Shown here in pieces: positions 39,035 through 50,900 of a stretch of DNA of 64,000 bases. The notes under the pieces were generated by a model. The model was given only the letters and a program-made list of their open reading frames with translations, did not search any database and was not told where the DNA came from. Source of the DNA: Parelaphostrongylus tenuis (lineage: Eukaryota; Nematoda; Chromadorea; Rhabditida; Metastrongylidae). The position numbers and the translations under genes are program-made. Position 1 is the first letter of the stretch, and every line of letters starts with the position of its first letter. The stretch is taken from the NCBI GenBank assembly GCA_019055375.1, contig JAHQIW010006059.1, forward strand, positions 1 through 64,000, read 5' to 3'.

Positions 39035-39440
39035 AAGAATACCTAAGAGAATTGATTGGTAAGCAAAAATTCGACCTCAGACTGGGGTCGGACCCACTTT
39101 TCACCCACACAATTTCACCTAGGTATACTTGAAACATCAGAACACTGCTAAAAAGCAGTAAAAACATGAGAATTCCTAGATTTACGTAAGTATGCTGTCA
39201 ACTTAACTGGGTTCATAGAGCGATACTGTTAACTCGACCAACATGTTGAAAGTTGGTGGTTGATAGCTGTGATAGAGAGATCTTGAAGAATGAGTGGTGG
39301 GTCAGCAGCGGCCTTGATGCTGTAGTTGTAGAACACGCTTTCGGTATGGGTGAAACGCGGTTCGACTCTCGTCTGAGATCGGAATTTCACCTACCACTCA
39401 GTTCTCTTAATTTTATCTTGGAGGTAAGCATTCTATATTC
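39035..39440. repeat. Family-2 foldback with tRNA-like arms, one arm truncated
   Basis: Left arm 39,040-39,115 (complement of a tRNA-like head) and right arm about 39,220-39,440 with TGTAGTTGTAGAACACG and GCGGTTCGACTCTCG. Outer ends AAGAGAATTGATTGGT and ACCACTCAGTTCTCTTA are inverted. Central AT-rich spacer. Confidence 0.6.
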
Positions 39441-39859
39441 CAACAGTTTCCAAAGAATGGCTTTTTTTCTAAAAGATAAATCTTATTTCAATTCATAAAC
39501 CTATTATAAACTGAAAGATGTTGACTTAAAGATGAGAGCAGCAATTATTTCCGCATCGTATGACTCATATAGAAATTACATCATCGTGAATGTGTTAATA
39601 GCTTTCCTACACGACCAGTCTTTCACATCTACTTTGCTCCCCAATGCCTTTACTCGCATACATCATTCACGAATGAGAGGCTTGTTGAACTCAGGGACGA
39701 GATCAACTCAGCAGCGTACTCTTGACGAACGGCATCACTACTACTGTACCATTCGCGCTATGTATGATTATTACTCAGTCATTGATAATACGGCTCTTTT
39801 CCGTTGGACGACGCACGAAAAAACCGATCGCCTGAATTTCTGGCTAACGCCGTAAGTGA

Positions 39860-40460
39860 CCGTTCTCCGAAAATACCCTTCTATAAGGTTGTAAAACTCA
39901 GAATAAAATACGTTTTTCATCGGCCGCGTAATTCAACTATTACTTCGCTGGAAGCAGGAAAAGCACATGAACGTGTAGAGAAAACCTTTTAGTATCACAG
40001 TGATATGATTTTTACGAAATTCTTTCAAAGCGCACAAAAATTCCACTTGAATAACAAAAATCGCACTTTGCATGTGGTCCGTCTTGGCGCCATCGATCGG
40101 TGATTGCGGCAACTCTCCCCACACCGCGTGAATTGGCCAAAAAACATATGCTGACGTCTGTATCAATAGTATTTTCCCCGCTGCACTGCAGAGTAACGCT
40201 CTTTTCAGAAATTAAGCACAGCGCTGGAATCGTGAAATCTTATGCTATCGAATGACCACTACTTTTCGGAAGAAAGAGCTCTGTCCTGCGAGAAACATGC
40301 GCGTGTGAAGCACAAATGCTTTCTTTTTAGTGAGGCGTTTTAAAAAGCCTTTTTCGAAAAACGCCCACGGAAGGCGCTAGCCAGAGACTTGGGCTTTCGA
40401 ATGATTACTAACACTCTTACAAAAGTTCTAGTCCAGCAAAGATCAGTTTCTTATAAGTCT
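39860..40460 (+). repeat. Dispersed repeat R4, copy 1
   Basis: Shares order of words with 42,835-43,335 and 50,190-50,560: TTACTTCGCTGGAAGCA, GTGAATTGGCCAAA, AAGAGCTCTGTCC, GCGAGAAACATGCGCGTG, TTAAAAAGCCTTTT and CTTTCGAATGATTACTAACA. No conserved ORF. A possible partial copy at 63,930-64,000 (minus) runs off the window. Confidence 0.6.
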
Positions 40461-40854
40461 AACAAGAAAAGGCCAAAAGTACTACTGATTGCACATGAAG
40501 GCCAACGGCGCTTCAACGTACTGTGCCTTCCGTTACAATAAATTGTCACAGGTTTGACGAGAACATAAAACTCGAAAAAACCGCCGGACACCGAGTGCTT
40601 CAACAGATAACGCGCAATTTGAACTCTATAGTGTCCACACGCGAATGAGCACACCATTGAATGTGTCAATTAACTGGCCGCATTTTCTGACCAAAATTTC
40701 TTTGTAATCGTTCTTTCTGATTCTGTTAATCGAAAGCGGAACTACCGCCTCAAAAAAAAACCAGTTTAACGCTCGTTTTTCTAAATGCCACAGAAAGCAT
40801 GCACAGAAACGAGTGCACATAGAAGGCGCTCCATTCGAAGAGGAAAGCACATCG
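40461..40854. other. Spacer, nothing recognised
   Basis: Between repeat R4 and the GC-rich inverted repeat. Short frames on the minus strand are not supported by anything else. Confidence 0.35.
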
Positions 40855-41135
40855 GGCGGAGCGCGACGTTCTGAGCCGGTTGACTTCCGTGGACCCATAC
40901 TGGGCGTGTCCGCTAGCGTGGGAACGACTCCACCTCCTCTACCCCGACTGTCGCCGACTACAGTACTACTCTTCCGCAAAACCGCACGCGAATCAGTCTA
41001 ACACTTGGCTGCAGGCCCTGTGACGAAAAACAGTGCTGTAGTCGGCGACTAATCGGGGCGGAGAAGGTGGAGTCGTTCCCACGCTGGCGAACACGTCCAG
41101 TTTGGGTCCTCGGAAGTCAACCGGTTAACCAGTAC
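40855..41135. repeat. GC-rich inverted repeat
   Basis: Arms about 40,875-40,970 and 41,035-41,130 pair through CCGGTTGACTTCC, GGGAACGACTCCACCT and GTCGCCGACTACAG and their complements, with a loop of about 65 bases. Its base content is well above the surroundings. A related inverted repeat is at 43,800-44,155. Confidence 0.7.
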
Positions 41136-42189
41136 CTGCTTAGTAACTGGTGGTAGATTCGTTGAGAAAACTAATCTTCGAGATGTCCTTAGTGACTAAC
41201 GATCCGTCGTATTGAATCATAGTTGTGTAATCGGTCGTCGTCCATTGCTGATATGCGTGCGCCACCGCGCAAGTTTAACTAGGAAACTAGTGATCGATCG
41301 CAGATCAATGACAATGCCGCTTATCGATCGGATGGAGTCCTCGTAGATCACAATCATCGTTTCGAATTCGATGTATTGGTGAGTTTATATGACTAGAATG
41401 AATAGCAAAAAATGGAAAAAAAAGGTCGACCACACTAATCAATAGTCCGTTGCTCAATAAACCGTTAAAAATCAATAATCACTAATCGATAAGCTTAGAC
41501 TTTGAAAAATTTAAGGTTGGTAGAGTAAAAAAGTGCGTAGAAACTATACAACCATTGAAAACTACCATTAAAGTAAACATATGTATCAAAGTCATGTGGT
41601 ATTAGCTGACTAATGAAGGAATCATTGTTTATTTATTGATTTATTGATTGATACTTATTGAGGATTAGGGAAAGTCGATGTTTCCGAACCGTGTGATGAG
41701 TGAGTGAGTGTGAATAATCCCGCTGTATCACGTCGTTCTCTGCACACTGCGCAAACCCCGCTCGTTTTGCTGTTTCGACCTCCCCGCCGCCCTTCCTCTT
41801 TTACACGTTTCAATCAATATCTCCGCACAGAAATCAATAAATCGATAATGTTTGAGATCCTCGAATTCGTAGAGGTCATACGGCTCAATTTCAGTCGATG
41901 ATTGTCTGTGTTTTGTTAGGAATCGGATGATCTGCCAGGTAAATACGACGACAGTCTTGTCTCTCAAGAGTTGAGAGTTTCCTCTGGTTTCCTTTCGGAT
42001 TCCCTCTCCCTCTAGTCTTTCTACAGATTCGTCATCATCTTCATCGTAACCGTCACATGCAGTTGTTCTCCTGCCCTGCTGTTGCCGCTAATCCACCCCG
42101 TCATCTCTGCTTTCCTACGATTCCCAGGGTATCACTGGATAAGCATCGAATTTGACGTGAAGCTCTTCGAACCGGATGGTCTTGTAACT
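41136..42189. other. No gene recognised
   Basis: AT-rich with many ATCAATAAT/ATCGATAA words around 41,430-41,680 and a C/T-rich stretch around 41,720-42,110. The only open frames are short and lack recognisable motifs. Confidence 0.35.
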
Positions 42190-43608
42190 CTCAAGAAAGA
42201 AAATTTCCTTCTTTTTTCCAGCTGTTTCGCGAAATTTTCCACTTATCTGCAATTTTGAAGCTTAAAGAACTCGAGTACCGAACGTGCTATCACCATAAAC
42301 CGTCTCCCATCCCCGCTTTAAGGTTAGGTTCAGTGTTGGCATTGGCCACTGATGAAGAGGGTGACACCGCCGAAGCTTACCTATGGCTCTGACGTATCAA
42401 CCTCGGTAAAGCCCAAACATTCCCACAAGCTGGTTTATTTCTGAGCACATCAAAAGGATTCATTCTCTAGTGTCATTCAGCAGCAATAGAGACAATCGCC
42501 TTGTTGTTGTTGTTGTGTTGTTTACTGTTCCTTTCTCTGTCAGAATGTTTATCGTAAACAAAGCGGCAGAGATTGTCTAGTGGTCAGTCCTCCTCCTAGC
42601 TAAGTTCCTTGCCTTCAAGACCTTTTAGCAGTGCAAATATGTTGTAATCATGCAAAGCATTTGTTTACTTTTTCGGTTCTTTTCCATTTTGGTAGCACAG
42701 ATTTTCAAGCCTGTCCCATACGCTGGACATGAACATTTCATATGTATGTCAGTAATCATTCGAAAGCTTAAATCTCAAGCTAGCGCTCTCATGATCGGTT
42801 TTTTTTTGAAAAGACCCTTTTATAACGCTGAAAAATCAAAAATAAAATTATATTTTAAATTTAGGTATTACTTCGCTGGAAGCATCAAAAGCACATGAGA
42901 AAAAATCATCTAGTATTAGAGCGAGATGTTTAATTTGGAGAAATCGTCTAGTATCAGAGCGAGACGTTAATTTGGAGTTTCTTCCAAAGCGGCGAAACAA
43001 TTCTTAATCGGATACAATTCACTTAGAAGTCCTCGATCGATGTTCGCGCCGACCTCCCCTGCCTCCCCACACGGCATCCCGTGAATTGGCCAAAGAACAC
43101 TTGATCGCGTATCTGAATCAAATCTTATTTGACCTGCTGCGTCGCAGCGTTGGAATCGCTACATCTTCTGCTATCGAACGATTGCTAATAGTTTGAAAAA
43201 AGAGCTCTCTCCGACGAGAAAATGCACGTGTGAAACATACATCTATTTTGTATCATGAAAGGGTTTTTTAAAAAAACCTCACGCACAGTGCCATTCACAC
43301 ATTTAAGCTTTCGAATGTTCACTAACATTCTTTATGCACCTACCAAACGGAAAAGTACACCCTTACTTATCGATTGTTCGTTGATTTTTTTCGATTATAG
43401 ATAGCCGCAATGATCCACACGTTCTCCGAATTGGCCATTTATCTAGCTCCCAAAAAAAAAGAAAGTTTTCTTTTTAGCTATTTCCCGAATTTCTCCAATC
43501 ATTTCGAATTTCGAAACTCAAGAGAAAACTGGTTATTTCGGATCACATCAAACGAGACATTAACAGACAATCTCTGTTGTCATTGAGCCACAGGAGAGAC
43601 AGTCGTAT

Positions 43609-43669
<61 letters not shown>

Positions 43670-43790
43670 GCTTATTGTTTCCTTCGCTGCCCAAGTTTTA
43701 TGTAAACAACGTGACAGAGATCGTCCAATTCTATTTACTCCACCTCCTCGCCGCTCTAAAGTCTTAATCATTTGCATGACTTCTTTGTAC
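42190..43790 (+). repeat. Direct duplication flanking repeat R4 copy 2
   Basis: 42,190-42,640 and 43,430-43,790 share TTTCCAGCTGTTTC/TTTAGCTATTTC, CACATCAAA, AGAGACA, a TTG run, TGTTTCCTT/TGTTCCTT, TTTATGTAAACAA/TTATCGTAAACAA and GACAGAGATCGTC/GGCAGAGATTGTC in the same order. Between them lies repeat R4 copy 2 (42,835-43,335). At 42,305-42,425 is a piece resembling 30,185-30,325. Confidence 0.6.
43604..43672. repeat. (TTG)n microsatellite
   Basis: About 22 TTG units with one GATG interruption. The paralogous position near 42,500-42,520 has about five units. The poly-Asn and poly-Leu frames across it are artefacts. Confidence 0.95.
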
Positions 43791-43799
43791 TAACCCTTG

Positions 43800-44155
43800 C
43801 GGGACCGTGGACCCACCCCTATGCATCTGTGACCCCCAGCGTGACAACGCTGAACGGCCTGCTCCACCTCCTCTAAATCTCTATCCTACAGCGTGGAAGC
43901 CCACTGAATGTATTTCTTTATCATTCTAATTGTGTTGCTATTGCTATTTTCCTATGTAATGTCATATGTAATATATGATGTCATTATAAGTAGGAAAATG
44001 GCAACAAAAATGCAATTGAGTTCAATAATGCATTCAGTGCGTTCCCACGCTGGGGTTAGAGATGCAGAGGACGTGGAGCAGACCATTCTGCGCTGTCACA
44101 CTGGGGGTTGGAGATGCAGCGAAGGTGGTTTCACGGTCTCGGAGGGGTTGATGCG
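43800..44155. repeat. Inverted repeat just upstream of the transporter gene
   Basis: Arms about 43,800-43,915 and 44,025-44,150 pair through GGGACCGTGG.../...CACGGTCTC, CCCCAGCGTG/CACACTGGGGG, CTGCTCCACC/GTGGAGCAG and CACTGAATG/CATTCAGTG. The AT-rich centre contains ATGTAATGTCATATGT. It ends about 115 bp before the start codon at 44,271, so it may overlap the promoter or 5' UTR of that gene. Confidence 0.65.
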
Positions 44156-44235
44156 TTTAGTAGCGTTGTGATGTTATAACTTCGTAAATATTTGTGTGCT
44201 CGTGATTTTGTTTGTTTGTTTACCATCTGTTTGTT

Positions 44236-44251
44236 TATTTCTCTTCTTCAG
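44236..44251 (+). promoter_or_regulatory. 3' splice site before the start codon (5'-UTR intron or SL trans-splice site)
   Basis: TTTCTCTTCTTCAG followed 19 nt later by ATG. In nematodes such a site directly upstream of the first coding exon is commonly used for spliced-leader addition; a cis 5'-UTR intron is the alternative. It supports choosing 44,271 as the start. Confidence 0.5.
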
Positions 44252-44270
44252 AGAGCCGAAATAATCATGA

Positions 44271-44961
44271 ATGCTGTCTGAAGCGGATTATCAGCAATCG
44301 CCATCACCTACTATGGTCATGAAGATCGCGCTCATAGCGCTTCTCTACTATCCGCTATCAATAGGCCTTACATTCTATCAGAAATGGCTACTGAAAGTGA
44401 GTTCCCAGCTGAGAGAAATGAGTGGAAAGCAAAAATTCGACCTCAGACGGGAGGTGAACCCGCGTTTCGTCCGTACGGGGACGGGGACGCGTACTACCAC
44501 TACACCACCTAGGCCACCGCTTACTCACCACGCTTTCTTCAATATCTAACTATCATAGCGATCAGCCACCAGCCATCGAGATGTTTTCGGGTAAGCAATA
44601 TCGCTCTGGAAACCGGGTTAAGCTGGCAGCCGTTGTACTTATGTAATTCCAAGATTCCTAGTTTATAGAGCGATATTGCTTACCCGACCGAACCAGTTGA
44701 AAGTCGGTGGCTGATAGTTGTGATAGAGGGATTTCGAAGAATAAGTGGCGAGTTAGCGGTGGCCCCGGTTGTGTAGTGGTAGCGCGCGTCCTCGGTATCG
44801 ATCAAACGCTGGTTCAACTCCCGCCTGAGGTTGAGTTTTTGCTCACCACTCAATTCTCTTGGGAATATTGAAACATCATAACATTCCAGAAAAGCTGTAA
44901 AAACAAGAACTCTTGGAATTACTTCCCAGCTCTTTATCTAAGGGTTTCCCCTGCAACTTTA

Positions 44962-44995
<34 letters not shown>

Positions 44996-47900
44996 CCCGT
45001 TTCCTTACAGAGTTATAAGCTCCCTCTGTTCGTCGTCTGCTGCCATTATATCGTCAAATGGTTTGCTGCGATTTCGATTCGATTCTTCTACGAGATCGTC
45101 CGTCGGAAACGAATACGACTTCAAATGAAGGAGCAACTCAGGTATGTGATGATCATGGTCCCTAGAATGGTTTTATTTCTTTCAGAACGCTAATAAAATA
45201 TCTTTTCTAAGCTTTTTCCTCGTTAACCCAAATCACGACGTCGTTATAATACAATTTATTTGAACAGATGAGTTTTTTCTCTAGAGTGAATTACCTTAAA
45301 ATTTCATAGATAAGGGCGGTCTGTGCTGGAGAATAGTATCTGACGGTAATCTTACTAATTTTTTTTCATTCTTATTCTTCGAAAAAAGATTTGGCAAAGT
45401 TTTTACCATAACCGAAAGACTGCTTCTACCTATGGAATTTTAAAGTGTAACAGAAGAGCTTGTATTTTAGCTTATCGAGGAGAACGATGTGACCTAATGA
45501 ACAACACCAAGCTTCATAAGTAGGTCGGGTCCTCGGCACGTATGGTGCTGTGACAAGTGCTCTGCGACACACGTGGTAGATCAGTTGATGGCTCGTTACT
45601 ACACTCAGGGCTCACCAGGCCTTCTTTTCCTGCGGGATCGATGATTTGGTGCTAGACTTGTGTGGGAGGATAGCGGCACTCTTTTGTTTCAATGGCAGGC
45701 CACTGCAAGTCATTGTATAGGCCAATTATGCCTTCAAACACCTCAAGCGGTGCTTCATGATCAAGAATATATGGTGTATCCCTCACGGATTGATCTAGAT
45801 TGATTCAGGTAATTCGTTCCAGACTCCAACAGGGTGTTATGGATATTGGTTGAAGAATACTGAGTGCTATGCATACAATCTACTCCAAGCGGCAGTTGAA
45901 CCCACGTCTCTCCCATGTCGGAGGCGCTGCACGCAAGTTCAGCTTCCGCCTGGGGTCGAATATTCTCTATACCACTCAGCTTTTTCGATGCCTTGTGTTG
46001 TAAATGTGATGGCAGAACAGGAACGTCGGTAGTGCAGTTGATAGCACATGTCCCCGGAAAGAGTGAAATGCTGGTTCGATTTCACCTTGATGTTCAAAGT
46101 TTTGTTTTAATTCCACTCAACATTATTGGCTACGCTGCAATGTGGTTTATTTTCACGGCTGACCTTTTTATTTTTAAAATATATTGTTTTATAGGACCTC
46201 ATGTGTCTGGCTTGTCAAGAAAAGCTTTTGTGAACCACTGAACAACGCCGAGGTCAAGATATAAGTCCGGTTTTGAGACTAAAGTTTGTTTCCTTTTAGG
46301 TGGCTTGCTCCTATTGGGATATGTGCCTCGCTGGACATCGGTCTGTCAAACTGGGCACTCGAATATGTGACTGTCAGCCTCTATACAATGGCAAAAAGCA
46401 GTTCCATACTCTTTATAGTTGCGTTCTCGCTTCTACTGAGGCTAGAAAGGTGCGATTTTAGCAGGTTTTATTATGAAATATCATCGTTATTTTTATTACG
46501 ACCCCGTCTTCATATTCAATCGAGCGATTCCCAGTACTTTTCGCATTGAGTTCGACCCTTCGCCACTTTAAGATTTCGCCGTCTTCACGGACGTCATCGT
46601 AGAATACCTGGTCGGGCAGTTCTTGCAATCTTAAGAATATTCAGGCCGGGGGATAGCGATTTAGGAATCAGTTGGCCATTTCGGTTGTCAGTGTGCTGCT
46701 GATAGTTTGAGAAATGCTGTGGAAGCAGTGCTTTCTTTTGGAGCTGTTTTGTTATTAGTGAAATATTTTGAAAATTTAGATGGCGACCTGCTCTTGGCAT
46801 AGAGGCAGGTCTAATTGCAAGTGGGCTTTTCTTGTTTACATGGAATTCTGCTCAGCTTGATCTTACTGGTCTACTACTGGTAGAATTGGCTGCATCTTGC
46901 ACTGGAGTTCGGTAATATTTTCATTTCCTATCAGCCTTTATTCGATGTCTCGATTATTCAACCAATCCTTTTTTTGCTCCTAGTAATTGTCGTCTGCATT
47001 AAACAGCAATTCATGTTCATTGAAAAGAAGCCAAACTAAGAGGGTCATCGTGAACCGAATTTCCCTTATACTTCGACATTTTCATTCAATCAACCATAGT
47101 TTCTTTGCTGATTAGCCTGTGGGTTGGGGTTGGTAGGAAAAATGTACTTTATCACTAATTATTAAGAATTTTTGTTCCCAACTTCTCGCTACAAATAGAA
47201 TCAACGTGGTATGTCGGTTCCGTCGAAAACAGACGAGAAACTTTTCAAAATTCTTGTTAACTCATCCGTGAAAATGCTGGATTCCTGATAAATGCCAGTA
47301 GTTTTTCAATAACTATAATATTTAAGGGCTGTTCACGGCTTGAAAAACTGTAAAGAAGGCTTTCGCCTATCGTTAAGATGGACATGCCCTTTCTGTGGTC
47401 CTATCCTGTCTTACTTTTTTGAACACCTTTTCAAATATTTAAGAGTTTTAAGTGGTACATAAAGTATTTGCCTCCCAAATGGTTTACTGCCTCATCGTGG
47501 CTGCGAGGTACGTGGGTGTCGGACTGGGAAGTATAGCGCGGTGTTGGAGGTTCAACTCCCCAGCAGGGCCACCCAAGCTGAGAGCGAGTCCTATGTTTCC
47601 TTCTGGAAAGCCCGGTTAAGAGTAAACCGTACTAGGAATGATCACCGTCTTGGTAGCTACTAGCCGCAAGGTGGTTTATCTCCCTCTGATTCACAGCGGC
47701 CGGCGACTGCTCTAATGTGGTGACGACCTGGGAAAGATCCGGCTATGCATACCTTGGGTCTCAAGGGAACACAACAGCTCAACCATCACGGTTTCATGTG
47801 CTGGGGTCCGCACAATTGGCGAAGATGGACCGTCCAAGTATCCAATTATACGAAGCATTTGACTCCAGGCGGGACTTGAACACGCTTTTCATCCATAGCG

Positions 47901-50900
47901 GGGGTGCGTGCTGGCACTACACGGCAGAGGTCATCGTTTTGCTACCATAGTGCTAAAAAGCAGTAAAAATAAAACTCATATAGATTATACGTGTTTAACA
48001 TCATTAATACCGTTACAAAAGTTCTAAACGGGAGCGAGAGCTGAAAGATCGGTATCAGTGCTGCTGCGATTAAGAACTTTGTAGTCTTCAGCGGGAAAAT
48101 TTTTATTATACTAAACTAACAAAGGCCTGTAATTAGTCAACTGATGACGCTCTGTAGAATTCTCTCGTTCTCATTTTGACTTGAAAATCTCATTGTGAGC
48201 TGAAATGTTTTTCTCAATGTTAAAATCAGGTTCTTTTCTACTACGTATGAGTTTGAGTCAATTCCAAACCTGTTTAGATGGACAGTGTCTCAGTTAGTAA
48301 TGCAAAGAGAAGAACAGGCATTGAATCATCCTTTGGATATGGTCGCCCACGTTCAACCATGGATGCTGATTCCAATCGTACCTCTCATCATCATATTCGA
48401 AGGTATTTCATCTCAAATTATTCTTAAGGATCATACCGTTTCTTCCAAGTGTTTTGTTAAGACCACACTCAAATATCAATATGCCTGGTAATTATTTTTG
48501 AGCCATGCATGTAAGTTGTGGGCACTTGCACAGTGAAATACACGTGTTGCGATCTTGCAGCCTCCTTAGTTTCACAGTGCCTTTCCGTCTTACTCAGTCC
48601 CTCTTGGAGGGAACCAAACCCCCTATTCTTAGAGAGTGAAATCTGCCTAGTTATATCGTCTTCGATATACCTGAGTCGCAAACGAAGACCGTGCTATTGT
48701 ACAAGCCTTCCTCGGAGAACTGATATTGATATGTACTTACAAGTTTCACTGTCCCTTACTGAAAGATTTCTAGCTCGGTTAGTCAAGAGGCCGCATGGTT
48801 TGTTTTCATCTAGCCGATATAGGGCGAGTGGGTGAAAACAGAGCTCTTGTAGTACCACGAGACAGAGGTGGACGAACTGATTCTGCCGTTCTGAGACTAT
48901 GCTTCTACAAATGTGCGAGAATATGTTTAGGAATATGTGAACTCATATATGGTCACACATGAAAGTGCGAGTTGTGATCAATTCTAGGGACATTTAGCAA
49001 GATATCAGTATGTCTGATTCCCACATAAAGCTCGACAAGAAACGCTTCGGTGATAGCCGTTGAAACAACTTATTTCGAAGCACTCTTCTCTATACTGAAC
49101 TGCCGATGTGGAACACCTTACTCCATGTGCAATAATGCAACTTATCAATGTTCACTGCTATATATCCAGCGTCTTGGAACCCTACATTCTACGAAATAAG
49201 CTGAAATATTAACTTTATAGAGCGCTTTGTTGAGAAGATGATGTTAGGGGTATCCAACAGGCACAGTGAAGGTGTGGATAGGGTTACTATGGTTCCATAC
49301 CAAAGTAGGCAGTGGAGTATACAAACTTTTTTACGGGGACTAACACATTAGGAATTTGGTGGACCTTATACGTGTTTCTTAACGGTTGATTCGTAACACC
49401 TAAGTTGTTAGGTCCCACAGAATATGTCCCACTAAAAGGATCACCACCTGGGTGGTCAGACCTCCACAAGTACTCTAAAACAGAAGTACAGTGCTCTTCA
49501 AAACTCTAAATAAGGTAAGTCGAACCAGCTGGGTTACTTCTAGAGGAAAAGTGGCCAAATAGATGGCGCCCGGTGAGAGCTGGTGGGAAAAAATGACAGG
49601 TCAACATGTCGAAACCACCTATTGTTATCAGTATAAAGCAGTTATATCAGCTGCATGTTTCCAACAATGAAAAGAACGGCTCTTTGGAAAGGCAAAATGT
49701 GTCAGTAATGGTGTATGCAACACAGTGGTTAGAGGACCGTAGCAGAACACATGGATCTGTGGCTGGTTCGATCTCGTGCCCGATGCTCACTATCTCCATC
49801 AGGGTCGGCATTTCCAAAATTGTTCGAAAGAATGAGAACACGATGATTTTTTGACGTAGAATATGTATATTTCGCTTTATAAAGCAATGAATGAACGTCA
49901 TGCGTTTGATGCTTCTTTTCAAAAGGAAGAGCGAGTGTGGTGCAGTGGTTAGAGGTGCCCTGCGATACAAACGAGGTCGATCCCTCGCTCAAAACTGGCC
50001 AAGCCTTCCATTAATCCAGGATCGGTGATTTGGTAGACTTGTGACAGGTGATAGCAGCTGTAGTTTGATATATCGGTCGGCCATCGCGAGTCATAAGGGC
50101 AAAGCAAGCATTAATTCTTTTTGGTCATGAGAGGACAGATAAAAAACCAACCTCATTCGCTGAACAGGAGCTTCTCATAGAAGTGTTAGTAACCGTTTGT
50201 AAGCTTAGATTTCTAGCTACAGCCACACTGACTAATTCTGGAAAAGATTACAACTTATTTACTTACTGCGTTGCAGAGAACGGTATTTTCAGGATAAGAG
50301 CACAGCCGTAGAATCAGCAAACATTACGCTATTGCGGATTACCAGTCGTTCAAAGAAAGCACTCTGTCCGGCGAGACTGATGCGCATCCGAGACATCATT
50401 TGATTTGGATTTTACAGCGTTATAAAAGGACGTTTTGAAAAACTGGCTAAATGGGGTTATAGCCAGAAATCTCAGTTTTCAAGTGGTTACTAACACTCCT
50501 ATGAAAACTCCTGTCCAGCGAATGAGATCGGTTTTTCATTTTTCCCCTTATAACCGAAACAAACTCAAGCATTCAATCACCTCAACCGATGCTGGATGTA
50601 GATGAATTTATGACGTATTCCTAAGACGTTAATCAACGCCAAAAGCTTTATCTCTCCTTTCACTGACAGGAGTGAATTTGAATTGGAACAACCACTTGCG
50701 TTATGTATATAACTTCTGTCCCTGAAAAAATATGACAGTTTGACAGGTTCGGAGCTTTCATACAACACGGTGTTCTTTTACAATGGCAAGTACGAGGCGA
50801 TCGAAATTGTCCTTTTGATAGTATTTGGAGGTCTTCTTGCATTCTGTATGGAGATGTCAGGTAAAGATCTTTGAGCAACTAAACGACAATAGTCTTACTC

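Noticed and set aside
40813..41001. Plus-strand frame in the GC-rich inverted repeat
   Set aside because: Lies across a palindrome arm and has no splice or homology support.
43580..43793. Poly-Asn (minus) and poly-Leu (plus) frames
   Set aside because: Products of the TTG microsatellite.
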